NCBI GenBank assembly: GCA_014380705.1
Contig: JACMJI010000269.1
Coordinates: 1 to 6,831 of the forward strand
DNA: 6,831 bases
Direction: 5' to 3'
Source of the DNA: Gorillibacterium sp.
Lineage (GTDB): Bacteria > Bacillota > Bacilli > Paenibacillales > NBRC-103111
A model generated the notes under the pieces. That model ran no database searches. It was given only the letters and a program-made list of their open reading frames with translations, and was not told where the DNA came from. Of this stretch, positions 1 to 6,721 are shown in pieces (the stretch's first letter is position 1; every line of letters begins with the position of its first letter). Position numbers and translations under genes: made by a program.

Positions 1-2004
1 ATTCTGATTATTTCTCTTTTAACAGCGTCGATGTTAATTCCTTCATGGGTTAGTAATAAAACAGGTCCGGAATCAATCCACCAATCTAAAGCTGTGAATC
101 CCCTGCCAGTCGTTGGATCTTATGCTAATTTGAAAAAGTTAGTTAAGAATTCTAACGGTGCCCAATATGGGTATATGATGCTTAAAGGGGCTGCAAATGT
201 CAGCGCAATGGAAGCTGGTTCCTCACGGGAAACCTCGGCACCCGCACAAGACACAGGTGTTTCAGGCAACTATTCTACGACAAACGTTCAAGTAGCTGGG
301 GTGGATGAAGCTGATATTGTGAAGACGGATGGCAATTACGTCTATCAGGTGAACCAACAACGGGTAGCTATTATATCCGCAAATCCAGCGTCAGCCATGA
401 AGCTCACAAGTATGATTCTATTTGAGAAGCAGGTAAGTCCTCGTGAGCTTTATATTGATGGAGACTCATTGGTGGTCATCGCCAGCAGCTATCCCGATCA
501 ACAGATCGAACCCGATGATAAACCTGGGATTCAGAGTAAAAGAATGATGCGCCCCCTAAACAATAGCACGACCTTGGCCATCGTCTACGACATCCGTGAT
601 AGAAGCAAAATCCGCAAGGTGCGCGAGGTTGAAATTCAAGGGGATTACCTCACTAGCCGCAAGGTAGGTTCCGCTTTATATCTGGTTGCAAACCAATACT
701 TGAATGTTTACCAGATTCTTGAGAACAGCAAAGGTGAAGAGCCTGCTCCCGTCGTTCGGGACACCGCTGTTTCTCCTAACTATGTATCCGTGGATTATCG
801 AAAGATTCACTATTTTCCAGATTCCAATAAAGGCAGCTACATGAATATTGCTGGATTTAACTTATCTCAACCTCTAGAAAAGGCAAATATCGAAACCTAT
901 TTAGGTGCAGGGCAGAATGTCTATGCATCACCTGAGCATTTGTATATCGCTATTGGTGATTACTCCTATCGGGTAACAGATCAAGCAGCAAGCAATTCAA
1001 TTCTCCCGCGTCAAAGTGAAGGTGAAGTATCCACTGATTTATTCAAATTCGATCTGGGTAACGGTACCGTTAAATATGCAGCAAAGGGCAGCGTTCCCGG
1101 TACGATTTTGAACCAATTTTCCATGGATGAGCATAAGGGGTACTTCCGCATTGCAACCACCAAAGGGGACATGTGGCGGGAGGATGAATATACCTCCAAG
1201 AATAATGTATACGTCCTCGATAAAGCACTCAAGCTGACAGGAAAGCTGGAAAATCTAGCTCCCGGCGAGAAAATATATTCGGTTCGATTCATGGGTAAAC
1301 GAGCTTATATGGTAACCTTCAAGAAGGTTGATCCCCTATTTGTCATTGATCTCGCTATCCCTCAAGAACCTAAAGTTCTTGGCAAGCTAAAAATACCTGG
1401 TTACAGCGATTACCTACATCCCTACGATGAAACGCATATTATTGGATTTGGTAAGGAAGCCATAGAATTGTCCATTGATAATGGGAATAAACCGAACTCG
1501 ATGGCTTTCTACCAAGGAATGAAGCTTGCGATGTTCGATGTGAGTGATGTGAGTCATCCCAAAGAAATGTTTAAGGAAGTAATTGGCGACCGGGGTACAG
1601 ATTCTCCACTCTTGTATGATCATAAAGCATTGCTTTTCAGCCGGGAGAAGAACCTGTTAGCATTCCCTGTCAATCGCATGGATCTACCAAAGAGTGAGCC
1701 TAGTGGAAATTCTGATGATCCTGAGAAAAAATCCGTTGACTTCCCGCAATATGGAACGTTTGCTTTTCAGGGAGCTTATGTGTATAACGTGGATCTCGAG
1801 CATGGTTTTCAGCTCAAGGGGACGATTACACACTTATCCAAGGATGATCTGCTAAAGGCAGGCCAGATTGGATATGAATACATCAAGGCGATTGATCGCG
1901 TGCTGTTCATTGGCAATACTCTCTATACGTTGTCTCAGTCCGAGATTCGAGCGAGCAACCTGGAAACACTGCAGCAAACAGGAAGTTTAACAATTAAGAA
2001 ATAA
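1..2004 (+). CDS. Secreted beta-propeller domain protein (COG4880 / Beta_propel family), 5' end outside window
   Basis: The first ATG in the window is at 31, but the frame is open back to base 1 and the ten codons before it read ILIISLLTAS. This continues into MLIPSWVSN as a hydrophobic signal or anchor segment, so the real start is upstream and the gene is 5'-partial (667 codons visible). Numbering from the ATG at 31, the family hallmark YSTTNVQVAGVDEADIVKTD is at about 81-100. Further conserved blocks are NQFSMDEHKGYFRIATT (about 361), the SVRFMGKRAYMVTF / DPLFVIDL stretch (about 417), IPGYSDYLHPYDE (about 455) and EVIGDRGTDSPLLYDHKALL (about 516). These match secreted proteins with a beta-propeller distantly related to WD40 repeats. 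No catalytic motif is evident and the family function is not established; extracytoplasmic location is inferred from the N-terminus. It is transcribed convergently to the ABC unit and ends in its own terminator. Family assignment is firm, function unknown. Confidence 0.88.
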   Translation: MLIISLLTASMLIPSWVSNKTGPESIHQSKAVNPLPVVGSYANLKKLVKNSNGAQYGYMMLKGAANVSAMEAGSSRETSAPAQDTGVSGNYSTTNVQVAGVDEADIVKTDGNYVYQVNQQRVAIISANPASAMKLTSMILFEKQVSPRELYIDGDSLVVIASSYPDQQIEPDDKPGIQSKRMMRPLNNSTTLAIVYDIRDRSKIRKVREVEIQGDYLTSRKVGSALYLVANQYLNVYQILENSKGEEPAPVVRDTAVSPNYVSVDYRKIHYFPDSNKGSYMNIAGFNLSQPLEKANIETYLGAGQNVYASPEHLYIAIGDYSYRVTDQAASNSILPRQSEGEVSTDLFKFDLGNGTVKYAAKGSVPGTILNQFSMDEHKGYFRIATTKGDMWREDEYTSKNNVYVLDKALKLTGKLENLAPGEKIYSVRFMGKRAYMVTFKKVDPLFVIDLAIPQEPKVLGKLKIPGYSDYLHPYDETHIIGFGKEAIELSIDNGNKPNSMAFYQGMKLAMFDVSDVSHPKEMFKEVIGDRGTDSPLLYDHKALLFSREKNLLAFPVNRMDLPKSEPSGNSDDPEKKSVDFPQYGTFAFQGAYVYNVDLEHGFQLKGTITHLSKDDLLKAGQIGYEYIKAIDRVLFIGNTLYTLSQSEIRASNLETLQQTGSLTIKK

Positions 2005-2058
2005 GCGGTCTTGGAAATAAGATGCATAAACTCATCCACTCCACATGAACGCTACGCT

Positions 2059-2114
2059 GGTACCTATAGACAGGACACTTTAAGAAATGGTGTTCAGGCT
2101 ATAGGTACCTTTTT
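2059..2114 (+). terminator. Rho-independent terminator of the beta-propeller gene
   Basis: An 11-base perfect inverted repeat, GGTACCTATAG at 2059-2069 and CTATAGGTACC at 2099-2109, is followed at once by TTTTT (2110-2114). The interior can pair further: 2071 with 2097, and 2073-2078 with 2090-2095, including one G-U pair, leaving a loop at about 2079-2089. The T-run lies only on the plus-strand side, so it should terminate the plus-strand gene that ends 55 bases upstream. For the convergent minus-strand unit the same hairpin has no T-run after it and could at most act as a weak terminator or 3'-end stabiliser. Confidence 0.88.
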
Positions 2115-2122
2115 GTATAAAT

Positions 2123-2959
2123 TTATTGTTTAATCTTCTCAATCTTGGCATCGTACAGGCGAAACATCGTTTTATAGCCGGATTCATCTACCTTAATCCC
2201 TACATCTAAACGTCCTGTTATGTTTAAGGGGCCGGTGGTGTAGCGAAGCCTGGAATTGTCGGAAACGAACACGATCATAATTTTATTCCAGTAGGTCTCA
2301 TCTCCATTATCGAAGGGGCATTCTGCTCCGGGCTTGGGAATTAACAAAAACCAGTGCTTATCGAAAGAAAGCACCTCACCCATGAATCCTTTAATTTCAA
2401 CAACTTGTTTTTGCTCGCTCATGTCCCAAAATCTTTCAGAAGGCCGATTTTGCTTGTCATCGTCGAAAAACTCGGACCACGCAATGATAGGATGGCCTGA
2501 GTCTTTGATCGATGCAGTCGGCTCTATCGAGAACACAGGTTTCTCTGTTGGCGTAGGTGAGGGTGAAACAATAGAAGGAACAGGCGCCTTCGCAGCTCCG
2601 ACAGACGGTAGGGTCTCGGAAGTCACCTTTGGTTTTGATCCTATTACCGTTGGAGTAGAAGGAGTTGTTGAAGCAGCAGATTGTGTCGCTGGAGTCTTCG
2701 TAGCCATAACGGCTGTGACCGTTGCCATAGGCAAGCTGCTGACAGATGCAGCAGCTTGCTCAACAGCAACAGCAAGGGTAGTGCTGTCGGTTTGATTGGC
2801 GCCTGGAGAGGAAAGGGCATCGGCAAAGCTTCCAGGCGTGTTGTCGGTCGATGTACCGCAGCCACTAATGGCTCCAATTAGAACAAAAATGGGTATTGCC
2901 AGCAGAACAAATTTACTAACAGTCCATAGTCCGGATGTATATATTATTATCTTTCTCAT
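2123..2959 (-). CDS. Lipoprotein with Ser/Thr/Pro/Ala linker and DUF3299-like C-terminal domain
   Basis: This is a 278-residue predicted lipoprotein. The N-terminus has a basic start (MRK), a hydrophobic stretch at about 17-31 and a lipobox ISGC, with lipidated Cys at 34, so the mature protein should sit on the outer face of the membrane. Residues about 37-140 are a low-complexity Ser/Thr/Ala/Pro-rich linker. A folded domain follows at about 158-278. It contains VVEIKGFMGEVLSFDKHWFL, then LIPKPGAECPF (Cys 214), IMIVFV, GPLNITGRLDVG and FRLYDAKIEKI. This resembles the small beta-rich, OB-like domain of DUF3299 proteins (a [F/L]LxP...GAC block followed by a G-x-L segment). That match is from pattern memory and is not certain. 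The gene begins 8 bases after the permease stop, with a weak AGGTG-type ribosome site overlapping that stop, so it is very likely co-transcribed. It is probably the extracytoplasmic partner of the ABC permease. Confidence 0.82.
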   Translation of the reverse strand: MRKIIIYTSGLWTVSKFVLLAIPIFVLIGAISGCGTSTDNTPGSFADALSSPGANQTDSTTLAVAVEQAAASVSSLPMATVTAVMATKTPATQSAASTTPSTPTVIGSKPKVTSETLPSVGAAKAPVPSIVSPSPTPTEKPVFSIEPTASIKDSGHPIIAWSEFFDDDKQNRPSERFWDMSEQKQVVEIKGFMGEVLSFDKHWFLLIPKPGAECPFDNGDETYWNKIMIVFVSDNSRLRYTTGPLNITGRLDVGIKVDESGYKTMFRLYDAKIEKIKQ

Positions 2960-2967
2960 CTATTCAC

Positions 2968-4209
2968 CTACTGTTTGAAGAGTGATAGTGCGTCAACCCG
3001 ATAAATGCGTAACGCTGGGATAACAGCTGCGGCAGCGCCAATTGCGAGGGCTACAACTAGCAGGGTTGCTTCCCCAGTGGCAAAATGTCCGCTTGCGATA
3101 TGAATACCTGTACGGGTAAATAAGGAATCGGTAAGCGCCCAGCCACCAAGGTGCCCTAGCAGGATGCCCAGAACGAGGCCAAGCGCCGTGAGCAGAACGC
3201 CCTCTCCAACCAAATTCAGCAAGATGTAAGATTTACTTTTTCCAATCAACCGCAGCAGGCCGACATCCTTCTTGCGCTCCTGCACCGCGGCGGTCAAAGA
3301 CAGTACCATGGTTACCGCAGCCAAAAGGACACAAATCGCCATGACGAACGTCATTAACTCCGTTCCGGTGTCAACCATGTTGAGAATATCAGCGACTGCC
3401 TTACTTGTATAGACCGCTTGGACGTTGTCTAGTTGATCGTACTTTTGCTTTAAGCTCTGGGTGGCAAGCAGGGAGTTTGGCTTAATAATAACTGCGGTCA
3501 CTTCTTTATCCGCATCATGCTCCAACTGATGCACTGCCCATGCATAATCCATTGTCGTAAAAATAGCGCGATCATCGGAAGTATTTAGCTTAGGTAGAAT
3601 CCCAGTCACAAGGTAAGAAAAGCTGACATGCTCATCAGGGTGCTCTTCACCGGATGCCTGTTCACTCTCAGCTTCATGCTCTTCGGCAGCAAGTTGCTCG
3701 CCGCCTTGTCCAAGTATTCCATGTGCTCCATAGAACTCATCTCCGATGCGCAAGTGGAGCTCTTTGGCGACATAGTAGCCAATGGTTACCTCGCCGAGGC
3801 TACTGTAAAGTTTGCCATCCCGTAGCTTGCGATCCTGATAACGGGTGGGGAAGTAGGCGGGGTCAATTCCGACAATGGGGAATCCGTTATAATTGTCCCC
3901 CACTGTCAACCCGAATGCGACCTCCACATCCTGCTCTTGCTGGATACTTTCCATCACGGAAAACGGGATGTTGCCCGTAGGCGTACCTGCTCGGTAAAAA
4001 GTGTTAAGCACCAATTGGCTTTCGCTTCCATCTGCACCTACGACGACCTCGAACGGGCCATAGCCTTTTTCCGCTCCCCGTTCAATTCCTTCTCTAACAA
4101 GGAGCAGGATAACGAACAAAAAGACGGTAATGGCGACTGCCGTAATCGTTAAAAGAGATAAGCTTTTTCGATGAATGATATTCCTTCGCAACAACGTCCA
4201 ACCGTTCAT
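2968..4209 (-). CDS. FtsX/MacB-type ABC transporter permease with acidic His-rich extracytoplasmic insert
   Basis: This 413-residue membrane protein has the MacB/LolCE layout. One membrane helix lies at about 17-38, followed by a large extracytoplasmic (MacB periplasmic-core-like) domain at about 40-280. Three helices follow at about 284-308, 328-356 and 380-402, with the cytoplasmic coupling segment QERKKDVGLLRLIGKSKS at about 310-327, typical of FtsX-like domains. The start is set by an ATGA overlap with the ATPase stop and by GGGAGGAAG 8-16 bases upstream. The extracytoplasmic domain carries an insert at about 163-194 rich in Glu, with His at 163, 178, 190 and 194; His 227 and 231 follow. 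This permease subfamily, including the later HQLEHDADKEVTAVIIK stretch, recalls permeases paired with DUF3299 proteins in Zrg-like systems. It probably couples ATP hydrolysis to work on a lipoprotein or ligand outside the membrane. The substrate is unknown. Confidence 0.9.
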   Translation of the reverse strand: MNGWTLLRRNIIHRKSLSLLTITAVAITVFLFVILLLVREGIERGAEKGYGPFEVVVGADGSESQLVLNTFYRAGTPTGNIPFSVMESIQQEQDVEVAFGLTVGDNYNGFPIVGIDPAYFPTRYQDRKLRDGKLYSSLGEVTIGYYVAKELHLRIGDEFYGAHGILGQGGEQLAAEEHEAESEQASGEEHPDEHVSFSYLVTGILPKLNTSDDRAIFTTMDYAWAVHQLEHDADKEVTAVIIKPNSLLATQSLKQKYDQLDNVQAVYTSKAVADILNMVDTGTELMTFVMAICVLLAAVTMVLSLTAAVQERKKDVGLLRLIGKSKSYILLNLVGEGVLLTALGLVLGILLGHLGGWALTDSLFTRTGIHIASGHFATGEATLLVVALAIGAAAAVIPALRIYRVDALSLFKQ

Positions 4210-4901
4210 AGCGCCACTTCCTCCCTGTTTTCACCATTCAACAGGTTGTTGATTGCATTCATTTCTACACAGGTTGGGAATAAGCGAGCTAGATGCAGAT
4301 CATGCGTTACGGTGACAAGGGTTAGTCCCTCTTCCCTACACAAATCGACCAGCAGCTTCATCACCGCTCCGGCCGTCTCCCAATCTAGGCTTCCTGTTGG
4401 TTCATCGGCCAGAATAAGGGGAGGACTGTTGACCAAGGCACGAATCATGGCAACACGTTGTTGCTCTCCGCGGGATAGCTGGGAAGGAAGATGATTCATC
4501 CGGCTTGCTATGGAGGTGCGCTCAAACCATTCTCGTATCCGCTCGTTTTTTTGCTTGCGGTCGAGCTTAGTTGGCATAACTAGCTCCACGTTTTGCCGTG
4601 CCGTCAGGGAAGGAATAAGGTGAAAATCCTGAAAAATATAACCGATGGTGGATGCACGAAAAGTATCCCTTTCCTTCTCTTTCTTATTACTGACTGAATG
4701 CCCGGCTACAATAATATCGCCTTGATCTGCGGGAAGAACGCCGCCAATGATGTGCAGAAGTGTGCTTTTACCGCTGCCACTCGGTCCGAGCAGGGCAATA
4801 CGTTCACCGGTTGCGACAGACCATTCCGGTATGGAAAGAATGGGGAGGGACTGCCCAGCTATACGGAATGTTTTTTTCAATCCTTTAGTGTGAATCATCA
4901 T
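4206..4901 (-). CDS. ABC transporter ATP-binding protein (MacB/LolD-type)
   Basis: This 231-residue cytoplasmic ATPase has every expected motif: Walker A GPSGSGKST (39-47), Q-loop FQDFHLIP (Gln 91), signature LSRGEQQR (142-149), Walker B LILADE (162-167), D-loop SLD (171-173) and H-loop THD (His 200). The length and the Q-loop/signature style fit the MacB/LolD/FtsE group that works with four-helix FtsX-type permeases, and the partner permease follows with a 4-base ATGA overlap. Two ATG codons stand in tandem at 4901 and 4898. The ribosome site AAAGGGGAG (4912-4904) is only 2 bases from the first and 5 from the second, so translation probably begins at 4898. The C-terminal tail (about 210-231) is short and not recognisable. 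It is separated from the upstream alkaline phosphatase by a terminator, and no convincing promoter of its own is visible. Confidence 0.95.
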   Translation of the reverse strand: MMIHTKGLKKTFRIAGQSLPILSIPEWSVATGERIALLGPSGSGKSTLLHIIGGVLPADQGDIIVAGHSVSNKKEKERDTFRASTIGYIFQDFHLIPSLTARQNVELVMPTKLDRKQKNERIREWFERTSIASRMNHLPSQLSRGEQQRVAMIRALVNSPPLILADEPTGSLDWETAGAVMKLLVDLCREEGLTLVTVTHDLHLARLFPTCVEMNAINNLLNGENREEVAL

Positions 4902-4912
4902 ATCTCCCCTTT
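4902..4912 (-). promoter_or_regulatory. Ribosome binding site of the ABC ATPase gene
   Basis: On the minus strand AAAGGGGAG is followed by AT and then two tandem ATG codons. Spacing favours the second ATG (5 bases) over the first (2 bases), so the annotated start may be one residue too long. Confidence 0.65.
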
Positions 4913-4916
4913 ATAG

Positions 4917-4947
4917 AAAAAAGAGACAGGTAGTGAACACCTGTCCC
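4917..4947 (-). terminator. Rho-independent terminator after the alkaline phosphatase gene
   Basis: Read on the minus strand, GACAGGT (4945-4939) pairs with ACCTGTC (4931-4925) around a 7-base loop and is followed by TCTTTTTT (4924-4917). It lies 20-50 bases after the phosphatase stop and ends just before the ribosome site of the ABC ATPase. It should end most phosphatase transcripts; any read-through would feed the ABC unit. Confidence 0.85.
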
Positions 4948-4967
4948 TACGGTTATTTGGAAGTTCT

Positions 4968-6671
4968 TTATTTAACGATACGTTCGGACAAAGCATCCCA
5001 AACGAGATTCTTTCCGGTCAGCTTGTTAAACGCATCGAGTGAGAGATACAGCTTGCCGTTGTCAATTTCGCCTTTTAGGGTTGAATTGGCTCCATTTAAC
5101 TTAACAACTAATGTTTTAATATCAATGCTCATTGTGGTGCTGGCGTGGACAAGCGTAACTTCATAGGTGTTTGGGTTCCACTGGGCAGTTGCGCCAAGCG
5201 CTTCGGCAAGAGCCTTAGCCGGATAAAGGACTACGTTATCTCGGTTCATTTTAAACTTTGGATACAGGTATTTAGCCTGCATGGCAGTTGTAGTAGCTGC
5301 GAGATCGACACCAAGTACTTGTGCTGAGGCCTTGGCAATCTGCGTATTGTCAATTTGCCCTTTTACTAACTCGACAATTGGACCGTATGCCCAAACGCCA
5401 ACGTCAACGCCGGAATGACCATGACCGGACCAGCCAATTAATAGACGCTTAGACACGACTGCATTATAGGCACCCTCACGACCATAAGAGGAACCATCTC
5501 CTGCCATAATGTAAGTGACTTCCTCATCAGTCAGATCCTTTATCCAGGTGTTGGCAACTACAATTGCCTTCACTTCAGCGGCTGTTGTGGCTTCCTTCAA
5601 CTTTGCTGCGATGGCTTCGGAAGAATGAATCTGCTTATCCCAAAGATCCAAGTTCATTTCGTAAATATTATCGCGCGAAAGGGATAGGCCACCGGTTTCG
5701 TGGTCAGCCGTGATGACGACGGATGTGTTGCCGTCTTTCTTGGCGAAGTCGAGCGCTACCTTCACGGCAGCTTCAAAATCTAGTGTTTCTTGAATGGTTG
5801 TTGGGAAATCGTTGGCATGCGCGGCATGGTCAATTCGTCCGCCTTCAATCATAATGGCGAAGCCCTTCTCATCCTGGGACAAGATTTCCAGTGCCTTGGT
5901 CGTCATAGCAGCCAGACTAGGAATGGCATCTGTACGATCCGCAACATAGTTGACATGCGAACTACCGAAAGTTCCAAGCGCTTTACCGCCGTTTGCAACG
6001 AGGGCGTTTAATCCAGTAGTGTCTGTTACATACGTATAACCCTTTGCTTGAAAATCAGCAATAATAGATTTGTCTGTACGCTTGCCTTTTTCTTCTTTGC
6101 TGAGGAAAAAGTTTTTTCCACCACCAAAAAGAACATCAACGCCACTTGCTAAGTATTGCGATGCGATCGCGCTTTCGTTGTCTCTACTGCGGACATGGGA
6201 GGCATAAACAGCTGGCGTCGCATGGGTAATTCGGGCAGTAGTAACGAGGCCAGTGGCTTTACCCGCTTGTTCAGCAGCTTCAATAACGGAAGCGTAAGGT
6301 TTGGATATATCTTCATTAGAAACACTAATACCGGCGTTATACGTTTTGTTTCCTGTTGCGAAGGCTGTACCGGCGGATGCCGAATCCGTAATGACTCCGG
6401 ATACAACGGTACCTCCATCTTCACCGCGATCGGCGAAAGTAGTTGCTTGGCCCACATAAATGGAGTCAAGGTTCAAATGGTCGATTCCCTTGTTATACAT
6501 CAGGTAATCACGAGCTGCACTTACTTGTGCCGGACCCATCCCGTCACCAATCAGGACGATAAGGTTCTTCGATGGTGCTTGGCTTGGAGTGATGCTCTCT
6601 GCAGCTTGACTGCTGAGTGGAGCTAAAGACGCTACTAGAGTCAAGGCAAGTACGGCTTTCCCAAACTTCAT
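4968..6671 (-). CDS. Secreted alkaline phosphatase (PhoA/PhoB family) with C-terminal copper-amine-oxidase-N-like domain
   Basis: This is a phosphomonoesterase expected to release phosphate from organic esters outside the cell. Numbered from the ATG at 6671 (567 residues), it has a signal peptide MKFGKAVLALTLVASLAPLS ending near SQA-AE (about residue 23). All core residues are visible: Asp 43 in IGDGMG, nucleophile Ser 97 in TDSASAGTA, THATPA with His 150 and Thr 152, Arg 163, Glu 276 / Asp 281 / His 285 in EGGRIDHAAH, Asp 323-His 324 in TADHETGG, and His 419 in GHGHSG. These fit the two-zinc plus one-magnesium site. Residues about 468-567 form an extra domain (KALAEALGATAQWN, LYLSLDAFNKLTGKNLVWD) like the copper-amine-oxidase N-terminal repeat found on Paenibacillaceae surface proteins. 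The frame is open further upstream to a GTG at 6716, but GGGAGGG (6690-6684) places initiation at TTG 6677 (6-base spacing) or ATG 6671 (12-base spacing). A PhoP-like array lies upstream and a terminator downstream. It corresponds to genes usually called phoA or phoB in bacilli. Confidence 0.95.
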   Translation of the reverse strand: MKFGKAVLALTLVASLAPLSSQAAESITPSQAPSKNLIVLIGDGMGPAQVSAARDYLMYNKGIDHLNLDSIYVGQATTFADRGEDGGTVVSGVITDSASAGTAFATGNKTYNAGISVSNEDISKPYASVIEAAEQAGKATGLVTTARITHATPAVYASHVRSRDNESAIASQYLASGVDVLFGGGKNFFLSKEEKGKRTDKSIIADFQAKGYTYVTDTTGLNALVANGGKALGTFGSSHVNYVADRTDAIPSLAAMTTKALEILSQDEKGFAIMIEGGRIDHAAHANDFPTTIQETLDFEAAVKVALDFAKKDGNTSVVITADHETGGLSLSRDNIYEMNLDLWDKQIHSSEAIAAKLKEATTAAEVKAIVVANTWIKDLTDEEVTYIMAGDGSSYGREGAYNAVVSKRLLIGWSGHGHSGVDVGVWAYGPIVELVKGQIDNTQIAKASAQVLGVDLAATTTAMQAKYLYPKFKMNRDNVVLYPAKALAEALGATAQWNPNTYEVTLVHASTTMSIDIKTLVVKLNGANSTLKGEIDNGKLYLSLDAFNKLTGKNLVWDALSERIVK

Positions 6672-6683
6672 GTTCAACTCGTT

Positions 6684-6690
6684 CCCTCCC
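6684..6690 (-). promoter_or_regulatory. Ribosome binding site of the alkaline phosphatase gene
   Basis: GGGAGGG on the minus strand is the only strong ribosome site upstream of the phosphatase. It rules out the longer GTG (6716) and ATG (6692) starts. It stands 6 bases before an in-frame TTG at 6677 and 12 bases before the ATG at 6671, so the TTG may be the true start, adding two residues (M-N) before MKFGK. Confidence 0.7.
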
Positions 6691-6721
6691 ATATGATTGC
6701 AGAATGTCTCTATCACCTCTT

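Noticed and set aside
2059..2109. Inverted repeat as a mobile-element end or attachment site
   Set aside because: There is a single copy, a T-run follows on one side, it is placed after a stop codon, and there is no transposase or integrase nearby; a terminator explains it fully.
2334..2795. Plus-strand open frame of 153 codons
   Set aside because: It is antisense to the lipoprotein. Its Val/Ala/Gly/Thr-rich sequence is the mirror of the low-complexity linker.
3654..3980. Plus-strand open frames opposite the permease
   Set aside because: They overlap the permease, which has clear membrane helices and an ATGA junction with the ATPase. They show no signal, domain or ribosome site.
4910..4937. 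TTCACT - 16 bases - TATAAA on the minus strand as a promoter for the ABC ATPase
   Set aside because: The TATAAA lies directly against the ribosome site, so a transcript would start inside or after the ribosome site. The -35-like element is also within the terminator loop and stem.
6156..6626. Plus-strand open frame of 156 codons
   Set aside because: It is antisense to the conserved catalytic core of the alkaline phosphatase, has no ribosome site evidence and no recognisable domain.
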